Shown here piece after piece: positions 10,513 through 20,215 of a stretch of DNA of 27,079 nt. The notes below the pieces were generated by a model. The model did not search any database. It saw only the letters and a program-made list of their open reading frames with translations, and was not told the origin of the DNA. The position numbers were made by a program, and so were the translations under genes. Position 1 is the stretch's first letter. Each line of letters starts with the position of its first letter. Source of the DNA: Stephanodiscus triporus (taxonomy: Eukaryota > Bacillariophyta > Thalassiosirophyceae > Thalassiosirales > Thalassiosiraceae); NCBI GenBank assembly GCA_036939755.1, contig JALLAZ010000063.1:1-27079 (forward strand). Reading direction: 5' to 3'.

Positions 10513-11621
10513 ATGGCAAAGATACCAGCAAGGACTTCCCTCAAGCGGAGGTCCAGGGATGCTTCCAATGACCGATTGTTGTCTAACTTTGCCGGCCTCG
10601 TCGCCACCATTGACAACCGCAAAATGCCCGCAAGAGTCACAGCCTCTCCAAAGGTCGATCTCATTGACCTCACAACTGATGACGACGAGGATGGAGGGGA
10701 CAACCACAAGAGGCCGGCAAGAGTCTCCGCCTTCCCAACAATCCTCGTCGCTCAGAAGCAAAGCAAAGCAAAACCAATGAGTCGATCTCTCAGCTCGTTC
10801 GGATCACAGCCTCCTGCTGTGGTGAATCCGATTCCGAACCATCTTCACTGTAATAATGAATTGATCTTGATTTACGATGCTTCCAAAAATTGAGATTGTC
10901 ACTACACAAAATTTCAAATGAAACGGTTGTCAGCAATGCATTTGGTCTATCTCAATTGAACGCACATGCCAATTCCTTTGAGGTTGAAGATGACGCCAAG
11001 GTACCAGCAAGAGTCACTGCCTCTACAATGACAAAGAGAAAGCAGCCTCCCTCACTCGATCATCCCAACAAAGTCCTTGTCAAGCACCTCTTCGAGCAAC
11101 CATACCCTCCATTTGAGAAGAATGAATGGTATTTTGAATGTTCAGTTCGTGATAACGTGACCAAGAGTTGCTCCCACATCCCACCCAATGACTGGTTTTA
11201 TATGACAAAGTATGATTCTGCTACACAAGAAATCTTCATCAGTTGGATTCCAGTTCACAATGTTTTACTCGAAAAGAGAAGCAAGGCATTGAGTAAGCTC
11301 TTCGTCAACCCACCAGTTCTTCCGTGGTTTTGCGATAAGGGGTATAGCTTTTTCATCATGAACTTTTTAACACTAAGGTCATCAAACATATACCCAAAAG
11401 GTGGTAACTGTGCCACTTATATTCGAAGCAATGGCCAAATGACCAAATCTTGCTGGCAGCGTCCTCGGCAATCTGTCGGTGATGATATATTCTTCACGTC
11501 AGCTCATATGGATTTTTGGCCATTTGCTTACAATCACAAGAATAAAGGTGGGAAGCCGGAGGATCTCTTTTGCCCCAAAGATCTAGCAGATATCATGGTC
11601 CATGTTGCAAACTTCATTTAG
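10513..11621 (+). CDS. Uncharacterised protein with repeated PARVTAS motifs (N-terminal part of an interrupted gene)
   Basis: The frame 10513-10893 overlaps the frame 10890-11621, which lies in another phase. Both carry the same short motif: MPARVTAS and RPARVSAF in the first, VPARVTAS in the second. This argues that they are one gene. An intron from 10822 (GTGAAT) to 10982 (CCTTTGAG) would join them in frame, but the donor is weak and a frameshift is the alternative. The rest is a compact, apparently globular segment with many aromatics (for example NEWYFECSVRDNV, WFCDKGYSFFIMNF). The first frame holds an acidic stretch (DLTTDDDEDGGD). The TAG at 11619-11621 is in frame with the coding region that continues at 11625, and CATTTAG could be a 3' splice site. 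No family was recognised; nuclear location is inferred from the Myb-like end downstream. Confidence 0.45.
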
Positions 11622-11624
11622 ACT

Positions 11625-12795
11625 GTGATTCGTGTTTCGAGAAAGACTTGCATTATGTCAGTCGCTACTCTCGAATCTACCAAGAAGTATGTTGGCAAAA
11701 AAATAGATGCCTTGTTCCAAGGAGGTAAATTATTCTCTCTTTCAACAAAAGAGTGGTGCAAACCAACATGTCATCCAGAATGCTTCTTGAACGAGAAATA
11801 CAGAAGTAATCCACTGTCATTTCAGCATGCTAATGGGTGGGATAAAATGTACATGGAGATCAAAGCATTCCATGGTAACGATACCCCCTGCACTACTGCT
11901 ACTGGTTGTTTGAATGCTGTGGAAGGATCCGCAGAGCATCTTCTCATGGTAGAAAAGCAAGAGAGAAACTGGGCTGTGATGCTTCATAGAGATCTGTTTG
12001 CAAAAGGCCAGCATGCCTTACAGTCAAATGCAAAAGGATGAGTTGGCCAAGCAAGATATCAAGTGTGATGATACGATGGATGCACACAGAATGCTTCAGA
12101 AATATTTATATGCAAAAGGTGAGAATGCCTTACAGTCGTACACAAACAAGGATGAGTTGGCCAAGCAAAATATAGAGTGCAATGATACGATGGATGCTCT
12201 GGCTATGCTTCATAGAGATCTATTTGTGAAAGTCGAGCATGTCTTACAGTCGTACGCAAAGGATGAGTTGGCCAAGCAAGATATAGAGTGCAATTATACA
12301 ATGGATGTGTTGGCTATGCTTAATAGAAATCTATTCGCAAAAGGCGAGCATGCCTTACAGTCGTACGCAAAGGATGAGTTGGCCAAGCGAGATACAGAGT
12401 GCAATGATACAATGGATCTACACGGTATGCTTCAGAAAGATCGATTCACAAAAGGTGAGCATGCCTTTCAGTCGTACGCAAAGGATGAGTTGGTCATGAG
12501 AGAGATCAAGTGCAATGATACGATGGATGCGCTGGGTATGCTTCAGAAATATTTATATGCAAAAGGAGAGCATAACTTTCAAAAGAATGGCCATCCGATG
12601 TCTAACCCAGAAACTGCCGCTAAGAGTGCAAAAGCTAGATCTAGAAAGTGGACAGAAGAAGAGGAGGCAACACTTCGTGGTCACATAGGCAATAAAAAGG
12701 GTATAAAAAAAATCAAAAAGGAGATGAAGATTGGAGAACGAGCAGTGAAAGGGAAATGTCAGGAATTGCAATTGAAATATTTTGGTATGAAGTAA
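11625..12795 (+). CDS. Tandem 37-residue repeat protein with Myb/SANT-like C-terminus (interrupted)
   Basis: This continues the frame of the preceding entry after its TAG. The frame 11625-12041 runs into the first repeat and is then lost: at 12032-12037 the sequence reads GCAAAAGG where later repeats have GCAAAGG, so one extra A shifts the frame. The frame 11998-12795 continues in the new phase. It carries five copies of a 37-residue unit (DELAKQDIECNDTMD, then a helix ending FAKGEHALQSYAK), spaced 114, 111, 111 and 111 bp. The last about 60 residues include RKWTEEEEATLRGHIGNKKG and a basic helix, a pattern like one Myb/SANT DNA-binding repeat. The repeats look helical, possibly a protein-interaction rod. 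No family is known to me. The single-base insertion and upstream stop suggest a recent pseudogene or a sequencing error. Confidence 0.5.
12037..12594 (+). repeat. 111-bp coding tandem repeat, five copies
   Basis: GATGAGTTGG starts at 12037, 12151, 12262, 12373, and (as GATGAGTTGG before TCATG) at 12484. Spacing is 114 then 111, 111 and 111 bp. The units are highly alike and keep the reading frame over copies 2-5, implying recent unequal duplication under, or just released from, coding constraint. A partial unit precedes the first full copy from about 11974. Confidence 0.9.
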
Positions 12796-13311
12796 GGAAG
12801 CGGGTTGGTTAAGCTAAATCTGTCAAGTATCATACACCTAATATTATTATTTTGTCATCTTTATCCGGGGCCCATAATGAAAGAAGAAGTACTGAATTCC
12901 TCCTAATTTTTGCATCTTTATCCCACATCACATAGGGGCAAGGTGGACAACACCGCACAAATAGTAAAACAAGGCCATTGGATAGGGAGATCGTGCTGGC
13001 AGGAAATATTGGAAATAATTAAGAAGAAGGACGGCAAAAGGAGGGAAAAGGAGGAGTGGAGGAAGAAGAAGAAGGAGATGGGGAGGAGGGGGGCGGAGGA
13101 TGACGACGAGAGCAACAATGATGACAAGGGGGTTGGGAGGGGCGACCCATTGGCGAATTTGGAGGCAAACGCCCTCGTCGCGCGCGAGACGAAAGGAGGC
13201 GACGCGAGGAGAGCGGACGATGACGACCTGATAAAGCCATTGCCAGCTTCTCCCCTAATGGCCCATAGTACTTTATCTGGTGCTTACTGGGGTAGCTAGT
13301 AACTATCAGGT
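12796..13311. other. Intergenic, one doubtful low-complexity frame
   Basis: This lies between the repeat gene and the convergent 3' end of the DGDG synthase gene. A frame at 12910-13299 on the plus strand starts with TTG and encodes a Lys/Glu/Arg-rich then Asp-rich segment without any recognisable domain. It is more likely non-coding or a relic than a gene. Nothing else was seen. Confidence 0.4.
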
Positions 13312-16300
13312 CTAGATTAGAGGAATATATTTGTGTCTTGGTGGCAGCGATTGAGTGAAACTGCCTTGACGGACCAATCTCATCCCCCGAAAAGGATCAT
13401 TTATCACACTTCTCTGAAGTAGTGACATTTTTGGTCCTTCTCTTTCATTCCTTTCGCTCGGATTTATTGGCAATCCATGTTTGGTGACTTTCTGAGGTAG
13501 ATTACGTTTCAGCGCTCGTTTGACAAGGCTCGTCGGTCCGTCTGGGAAAGACGTGAAATCCTCAATCGGTATTTTCCCTCGATATTGTGACTTAGCCAAC
13601 TTAGATTGTTGTTGTTTGATGTACAATGCTTGTCTCCCAACATTTGCACCACCACCAATTACTCTAAAGACATCACCACCAGGTCCTTTGGTCACACCAT
13701 CATATAATTCAAGCAGGAGCTTATCCAACTTGGCTGGCGAAAGTTTCACTCTCAATTTTGGCGAGTTGAGAAGCTCATCTAGGTCGACATCAAGTCGCTT
13801 GTCCAGTTCTGCAATTAATTTGAGCTGCAAGTCTTTTGGCAAAACGTTTGTTTTACTTATATCCTGTGACAGTCGCGATCTGAAGGTGCGATATCTCGCT
13901 CTTGTCCTAGCAAACGTCCGAGAAATCTTTTTCCTTTGCTCCTCGCTTGTGGTCAGGGGTGGAAGACCGATCTATTAAAAAAGAACAAATGAGAGGAGTC
14001 GTGGGAGAATGGCCATGTAATTCATGCACAAGAAATAGTCCTACTCACATCAATGCCTGCCTCGGTCGATGACAGAGCCTCTTCCATTGCTTCTGCTTCT
14101 GCGACAGATATCGATCCGGCAGCAGCAAAGCGTTCTGTTGCCGCCTCCCACGAAAGTGCACGGGAATACTCTTCCGTCAATGGCTCCGGCGAATGAGTAA
14201 GAGCGTAATACAAATTTCCTATGAAATGATGTAGAGTTGTTAACGACGTCTACTAGTGAGTGATTCGCCTCACTGAGGGGAGATGAAAAACGAGACGAGG
14301 CAATCATCAATCCAGTGCTTACCGACGAATTCCTCCTTGTTGGTGTAAGGGAGGCAATTTGGAAACTGGGTGAAGAAATCGTTACTTGGGTGCGAAGGCA
14401 GCACGACGAATTTACCCATCGCCAAAGCCTCCGCGACGGTCGTGCACAATACCTCCGACAGCGAGGGGTTGATGAAAACCTTGTGCGTCCATCCGAGCTC
14501 CGCGTGGTCGATGGGCCCGTGGAAGGGCATGTCCAGCCCCATCTTCTCGGCCTTTGCCGAGGCATCATCCTTGTCCGGCCCGCCCCCGTACATGTCCATC
14601 CTTACCCTCAACCCCGCGCTCTCCTCGGCGTACTTCATCAACTCCATGAGGCTGCCCAATCCCTTCGACCACAGCATCTTCCCGATGAAGTAGGCGGCGG
14701 GGGCAGAGTCTGGACTGAACACAGGGATTTCGTCCGTGTCTTGGGAGGTCAATTTCGTCCGGAGCTCGTCGCCGATGTCGAGGAAGGTCCGTCGGACGCC
14801 GTGGACGTTCTCCACGAGCTCCTTCTCCGGCGCGAATTGCTGCAGGGTCCCAGATAGCTTGATTACCCTATGGCAGTGCGCGCGGCACATCCAGGACGTG
14901 AGCAGCTTCATGCCAGGAGCCTTTCGGGGAAAGAAGACCAATCGACGACAAATACGTTGGCGAATGCTCGGTTCTCGCGAGGGACGAGAGGGGCGAATAA
15001 GCATAGGGGGGCCATTTCGACCGACGTATACGAACTCACCCGGATGAAGGCCGCCGGCTGTTCCGTCGCGTAGACGAAGTAATTGGTGTGCACTACCCCG
15101 ACCACGTGCTTGAACTTGGACGTCCAATTCTCACCGGGCGCGCGGTACCAGTTGAGATGTTCGGGTTCCTCGAGGACGCAAATGTCGCACTCTTCCTCCT
15201 GCAGAAGGGGGAGGAAACGATGTTTTTTATTGTCGACGACGAAGATCAGAAAATTGCACGGGAGATATTGAGTTCATAGAGTTCTTTTTTCAGTGCGTAT
15301 ACCCTTACAAACAAGGGACGCGCAAAAATCACAAACGACGACCCACCACCACCACCAGGACGAGGGGGGGGAAGGGAGGGAGAAGATAAAACAAGAAGAA
15401 GAACAAGGGAGAAAACTCACGGGTATAAGCCCGATGATGTCGCCCATGCTGTACAGCGAGTTCTCGAGCACCTCCTGCCACGCCGTGTACCACCGTATCC
15501 TCAGCTCGACGCTCGCGTCGGCCATGCCCGCCGTGTCCCTGAGCCACGTTCGGACGTACGCCTCCTGCTGCTCGGGGGAATCGAACATCCTGCCGTTGCC
15601 GTACACCCGCGCCTGGTCGGCCTCGCGCTCGACCCACGGCAGCATGAGGGTGACGGATCCCCCCGCTTCCGCCCTGCCCGTCGACAGGTACGCCGCCCTG
15701 AGCAGGGGATTGACGGCCGTGCCCGTCATCCACGGCAGCGCGCCGGTGGTGACTATCCATATGTTCTTGGCCGGGTCGGCGATGTCGGTGTGGGGCAGCA
15801 CGACGTCGCCGGGCGTCACTGGACGCGGCCTCGGCATCGGGGGGAGGTCGGGGTCGAGGTTCGCGATGGTTATGGGGAGGGTGATGTCGGGGGTTGAGGA
15901 GGGGGAGGAGACGTCGGGCAGTCCGAGTCGTCGGGTGAGGGCGGCAGGCATCGACGGCGACTTCGATTGTCGCCGTCGCCCACCCTCCCGCCGCCGAGGC
16001 GGAACTTCGGATCGCCGAGGATCGAAGCCCCCGTCGCCGCTGCCGATGACGTCCGCCCCTCCTCCTCCCGGCGCCCCCACCCCCACGACGCCTTCGCCGT
16101 CCCCTTCGTCATCGTCGATGTCATCCTCCTCCCCCTCCCCATCCTCGCTCGTCAATCTCCTAAGGCCGCTCGACGAGACGCCGAAGTTACCCATGTCGTA
16201 GGTACCCGACGTCTCCTTCGGCTGCAGGAGCTCGTTCAATCGGCTCTCGCTCTCCTCGAGGTACGACGACACGTCCTCCTGCCACTGTTGCAGCTGCCTT

Positions 16301-16491
16301 TCCCAGGTCTGGAATCCGTCGAAACGGGGCGGGGGGGATGGGTTCGTCGCGTCGGCCGTCCTCCTCTTCCGTCCTCGTCCTAAACCTCCTACTCCTCGTC
16401 CTACACCCCCTCCTACTCCTCCTCCTCCTCCTCCGGCGGCGATCGTCTCCCCCGACGATTCCCGGTCCTCCCCGTTTGACGATGATTCGTC

Positions 16492-16534
<43 letters not shown>

Positions 16535-17034
16535 GGAGGGGGGAAGACCACAGGATTCGACGCCCTGATCTCCTCGAATATCCTGCGCCAGTATTCCCTC
16601 ATCTCGAGTCGTCTGCGCTTGTAATCGTCCTCGAATTTCCTCGTCACGGCATCGAGGGACGTCGACGACAGCGACTGGTAGTTCTCGTGCATGTTCGCGA
16701 ATACCCCGACCGTGTCCTTCGTCGCGGTCGCGCTGGGCGGCGGCGGCGGCGGAGGGAGCATGTCGTCGTCGTCGTCGCCGTCTCCGCCGCCGCCATCGTC
16801 GGGTAGGCCGGACGATGCCCCAACGACGACAACGAAGACGCCCGTCGACGTCGTCCAAATCAGCATCGTCAGCAGCGTCGACATCATCGTCGCGACGACG
16901 ATGGACCCGAACGAGGGGCCGGAGGACGACGACGACGATGGGCGGCGTCGGAGGACCGTCCTCCTGCGTCGTAGTCGCCTGCTACCCGACGATCTGATCA
17001 TCGGGGGCGATGATGATGGTGCCGACTTCATCAT
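13312..17034 (-). CDS. DGD1: Digalactosyldiacylglycerol synthase, DGD1-type (5 exons)
   Basis: This GT4-family enzyme transfers galactose from UDP-galactose to monogalactosyldiacylglycerol, making the thylakoid lipid DGDG. Predicted exons on the minus strand are 17034-15421, 15198-15040, 14920-14323, 14218-14049 and 13971-13312; all junctions are GT-AG and all frames close, giving about 1066 residues. Diagnostic segments in order are IWIVTTGALPWMTGTAVNP in exon 1; CVLEEPEHLNWY and VVGVVHTNYFVYA in exon 2; and in exon 3 HRVIKLS, NVHGV, AYFIGKMLWSKG, and the donor-sugar-binding region VFINPSLSEVLCTTVAEALA and LPSHPSNDFF. The first about 420 residues are an extension with a hydrophobic segment (about 43-71), helical stretches and acidic/Gly-rich low complexity; plant DGD1 also has an N-terminal extension, though of different sequence. 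The tail after the GT domain is Lys/Leu-rich. I chose the ATG at 17034; the frame is open to 17175. The plastid-envelope location is inferred. Confidence 0.9.
16489..16536 (-). repeat. TCCTCG hexanucleotide repeat encoding Asp-Glu run
   Basis: On the coding (minus) strand GAGGAC-type units encode alternating Glu and Asp in the N-terminal extension of the DGDG synthase. The array lies between a Pro-rich segment and a Ser-rich segment. It is low complexity, with no domain. Confidence 0.85.
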
Positions 17035-17512
17035 TATTATTATTTGTATATACTCCTTGTATTGACTAGGTAATAGCAGGACGGGGCGGGGCGGCGGTCG
17101 TCTTCGTCGCGCTCCTCCCGCGATCCGTTGACGTTCCCCTTCTTTCCGTCCCTGCGCGAAAATCTCCCGGTGCATGTTGTTGTGGTGTGGTATTGTGAGA
17201 GTGGATGTTGAAGGAGACGAGTGAGAGTATCTGTCTGCTCAGTTAGAGGTTTATGTGTAACGACTACGTAATGACGTTTTTTGTTTTTTGTTTAAGTATT
17301 AGTCTTACGATACAACGTTTTATTTTAACGTTACAACGTCATATTTGATGACGTCTCTATCTTTTACTCTACCATACTTATTTTATTTCAATCGTTTGTT
17401 GCCACAAACCAAGGCCAGACCCCCAAAAAGCTAAGTAGAGAGGAGATCGGCCTTTATCCATAAAAAAAATACATAAGTAGAGATACGTAAGTGTAGAGAG
17501 AGAAATATCATC
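17035..17512. promoter_or_regulatory. Divergent promoter of DGD1 and GET4 with TGACGT/ACGTCA elements
   Basis: This AT-rich stretch separates two divergent genes. It holds ATGACGT at 17271-17277 and a 7-bp inverted repeat ACGTCAT-ATTTG-ATGACGT at 17336-17354. TGACGT and ACGTCA are the cores of the CO2/cAMP-responsive elements described in the Phaeodactylum PtCA1 promoter and are typical bZIP sites. The palindrome lies about 160 bp upstream of the GET4 ATG and about 300 bp from the DGD1 ATG. The sites are seen directly; a regulatory role is inferred. Confidence 0.5.
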
Positions 17513-18895
17513 ATGAGCGCCGCGGCAGCACGACGGAAGAAACAGCTGGCGAAGCGCGCCGTCGCCGCCGCCCCCACGTCCGACGACGACGTCGTCGTCC
17601 ACGGCTCCTCCCCCCCCCCCGACGGCGTCGTCGTCGTCGTCGATCCCGTCCGCCTCCGCCTCGACGCGCTGCTGCGCGATCCGGACCTCACCGACGAGTC
17701 GGTCGCGTACGAGGCACTGCAGCTCGCGCAGTCGTCCGTGCGACGGTGCGTCAAGGTCGGAAAATACGACGACGCGTCGAGAATCGCGCACGAGACGTGC
17801 GTCGCCCTGCTCGACGTCGGGGGAAGGGTCGCCGTGTCGAGCCAGCTGCTATCGGTCCTCGTGGGGGTGTTGAACGAGACCCACGCGCCGTGCACCCCCG
17901 CGTGGATATCCCGCTTCGTCGACCTCGACGGCGCGTACCGGCGCGCGCTCGACGCCGACGCGAATATGGGACCGGACGAGAGGGGGAGGCTGCAGCGCCT
18001 GCACATGCGATTCCTCGGGAAGGTCCTGAGGTGGAGCAACGACCTGGGAACGACCAGGCACGGCGACGTCGGCGTGCATCAGCTGTTGGCCGATCACTGC
18101 TGGAACATGAGCCTCGACGAGGCCGTGGTGGGCACCGAGAAGGAGAGGATGGAGAGGGCGGCGGCGACGGCGGCCGCGGCCGCGGTCGTCGACCGCGATA
18201 ACGACGACGACGACGACGACGAAGACGAAGAAGAAGAAGGCGATAGCCTCGACATCGGACTGCGCAACGAGGCCGTGACGCACTACGCCCTCGCGGGGAA
18301 CGTCGACGCGATACTGTCCCGTCTCAAGTCCCTACCCGGACCTACGCCCGAGGAGCTAACTTCGGGACACGTATGTCCCCCCGCCCAGCGCGACGCCCTA
18401 CTCACCCGATCGGTATTGACGTTGCTCGCTATCGAGAACATGAGGGGCGCGGCCGAGCTCGTGCGCGCGTACCTGACCGAGATCGAGAATCCCATCCCCG
18501 GCCGATCGAACGACGAACTCAGGAACGGATACCTCGACAAGAACGACGGCATCGCGCCGTGTCACGCGATGTTCTGCTCGATGCTGATACGCATATGCGA
18601 GAAGGACGTCAAGACCGCGCCGCTCTTCACGTGGCTGATCCGTAACTTCGGCGCGGAGCTGGGAACGATGCACGATTCCAGGGCGGCGAGGGCTTACACC
18701 ACGAAGATCGGGAGGGTGTATTTCGACATCCAGCCCCCCCCGAGCATGATGTCGATGATGGAGAATATGATGTCCACGATGGGAGGGGGAGGGGGAGGGG
18801 GGGTAGGGAGGGGGCCGGGGGGGGGCATGCCCGGCGGGATGAACCCCGCGATGATGATGCAGGCCATGCAGGCGATGCAGGGTGGGGGGATGTGA
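17513..18895 (+). CDS. GET4: GET4/TRC35 homologue, tail-anchored protein targeting factor
   Basis: Single-exon gene, 460 residues. GET4 is the cytosolic scaffold which, with GET5, hands tail-anchored membrane proteins from SGT2 to the GET3 ATPase for insertion into the ER. The alpha-solenoid family pattern is visible: YEALQLAQSSVRRCVKVGKY (66-85), DDASRIAHETCVALL (86-100), LRNEAVTHYALAGNVDAIL (250-268), LLTRSVLTLLAIENMRGA (297-313) and FTWLIRNFGAELG (372-384). It is longer than typical GET4 (about 310-330 residues) because of three low-complexity parts: an Ala/Val/Asp-rich N-terminus (1-45), an acidic loop at about 228-244, and a Met/Gly-rich tail (411-460, GGMP and MMMQAMQAMQ). The ATG at 17513 is followed at once by coding bias. 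Codon use is dominated by TCG/GAC/GTC, like its right-hand neighbours. The family call is strong; the tail's role is unknown. Confidence 0.85.
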   Translation: MSAAAARRKKQLAKRAVAAAPTSDDDVVVHGSSPPPDGVVVVVDPVRLRLDALLRDPDLTDESVAYEALQLAQSSVRRCVKVGKYDDASRIAHETCVALLDVGGRVAVSSQLLSVLVGVLNETHAPCTPAWISRFVDLDGAYRRALDADANMGPDERGRLQRLHMRFLGKVLRWSNDLGTTRHGDVGVHQLLADHCWNMSLDEAVVGTEKERMERAAATAAAAAVVDRDNDDDDDDEDEEEEGDSLDIGLRNEAVTHYALAGNVDAILSRLKSLPGPTPEELTSGHVCPPAQRDALLTRSVLTLLAIENMRGAAELVRAYLTEIENPIPGRSNDELRNGYLDKNDGIAPCHAMFCSMLIRICEKDVKTAPLFTWLIRNFGAELGTMHDSRAARAYTTKIGRVYFDIQPPPSMMSMMENMMSTMGGGGGGGVGRGPGGGMPGGMNPAMMMQAMQAMQGGGM

Positions 18896-19211
18896 AAATA
18901 TCACACGATCGATTCGGCTTGTTGGTAGGGATTCGGGAAAATATATATTATCCCCTCATATTTCCCCCCCCCCTCCGAGAGATGTCAGTAACAGGAGCGA
19001 TGCGAGGGAGATCCTTCTGGTTTCCCTAAACCATCGACGTCAATATCGTGGCCATTTTTCAATAGATTATCCTAGGTTTAATACTAATAAATAGCCAACT
19101 CTAGGCAGTGGGAGTGTACCATCGCGACAGGGTTAAAACCGCATTTTCAGGAGACTTGCCGTGCGCATTATCACGGCTTATAACATGACACGGTCGTGAT
19201 CGGGAATGGAG

Positions 19212-19245
<34 letters not shown>

Positions 19246-19268
19246 GGTATCGCGATCCCTCTCCCCCG
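18896..19268. other. Convergent intergenic region between GET4 and SEH1
   Basis: It holds the 3' flanks of two convergent genes. An AT-rich part (about 18940-19100) follows the GET4 stop. The part next to the SEH1 stop contains an extreme poly-G run, listed separately. No gene or RNA was recognised. Confidence 0.6.
19215..19244 (+). repeat. Poly-G homopolymer, 30 bases
   Basis: An uninterrupted run of 30 G on the plus strand lies about 25 bp beyond the SEH1 stop codon. In the SEH1 transcript it would be a C30 tract in the 3' UTR. Its true length is uncertain because sequencing of long homopolymers is unreliable. Confidence 0.9.
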
Positions 19269-20164
19269 CTACTGATTCCGAACGGCAGATGACGCGGCCG
19301 TCGCCACAGCGCCGGCGGGGTCGCCCACTATCTCGGAAACGCATTTCCATCGTCCCTGATAGTCGTTCTTCCAAAGCTTGACGGTGCCACCGTCGCCGGA
19401 GCTGGCGAGGACCGTCCCCGTGACGTTCCACTGGCACCTCCAATTCGTCCGACACTGGTCCAATAGCGCCGTGCCCTCGTACGCGAGTCCGCCGCCCTCG
19501 ACTATGTTACCGGCGTCGCCCTCCTGCTGACTCCCCCCCCTTTCCCCCCCCCCTACCCCCCCTACTCTACCCCTCCTTATCCTGTGTACCTGCAGACGAT
19601 CGTCCTTGCCGCAGCTCGCTATCAGGTGGAAAGACCTCCCGACGTTCGGCGCCCACGACACGTCCAATACGCCGCGGGGTATCGTCCTCCCCCCGGACGA
19701 CGGTCCCGCGATCGCGTGTCCCGGCAGTCGCATGACCTCGAGCCACGTCCTCCTCCCGTCGTCGTACCTGATCACCGAAACGCGTCCGGAGGAGTATCCC
19801 ACGACGAGCGTCGCCGGCTCGAATCGTCCGTTGCACCACGAGAGCGACGACACGCCCAAGTTCTCGTTCGACGACGAAAACGACGACGTCGAGCCGTCGC
19901 CTCCTCCTCCGGCCGCACCCCGACCCCGACCCCCCGCCGTCGCCGCGCCGGCGTCGTCGACAACGCCACCGCCGCCGTCGACGTTCTCCTCGACCTCGGC
20001 CTCGAGCTTCCAGTGGTTCAGGTTCATGGTGTCGAGGGCCTCGTACACGCGCACCATGCCGTCGGCGCTGCCGGACGCGAGGCGCAATCCCAGGTGACGC
20101 GGCGCGAATTCCACGCACGTCACGGCCCGCCTCGCGTCCGACAGGGTCGCCTTCGAGACCCACC

Positions 20165-20215
<51 letters not shown>

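Noticed and set aside
12037..12594. CRISPR-like array suggested by regular repeats
   Set aside because: The units are 111-bp, coding and contiguous with no unique spacers, in a eukaryotic gene.
12910..13299. 129-codon charged frame
   Set aside because: It starts with TTG, is Lys/Glu/Asp low complexity, and has no domain or splice support.
15293..16201. 302-codon plus-strand frame opposite DGD1 exon 1
   Set aside because: It mirrors the conserved DGD1 coding region and intron 1. The real frame has recognisable GT4 motifs and in-phase splice sites.
16187..16858. 223-codon minus-strand Arg-rich frame
   Set aside because: It is an alternate phase of the low-complexity N-terminal region of DGD1; Arg-rich translation is expected from CGA/CGT repeats.
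17849..18283. Minus-strand frame opposite GET4
   Set aside because: It is an antisense shadow. GET4 family motifs lie on the plus strand.
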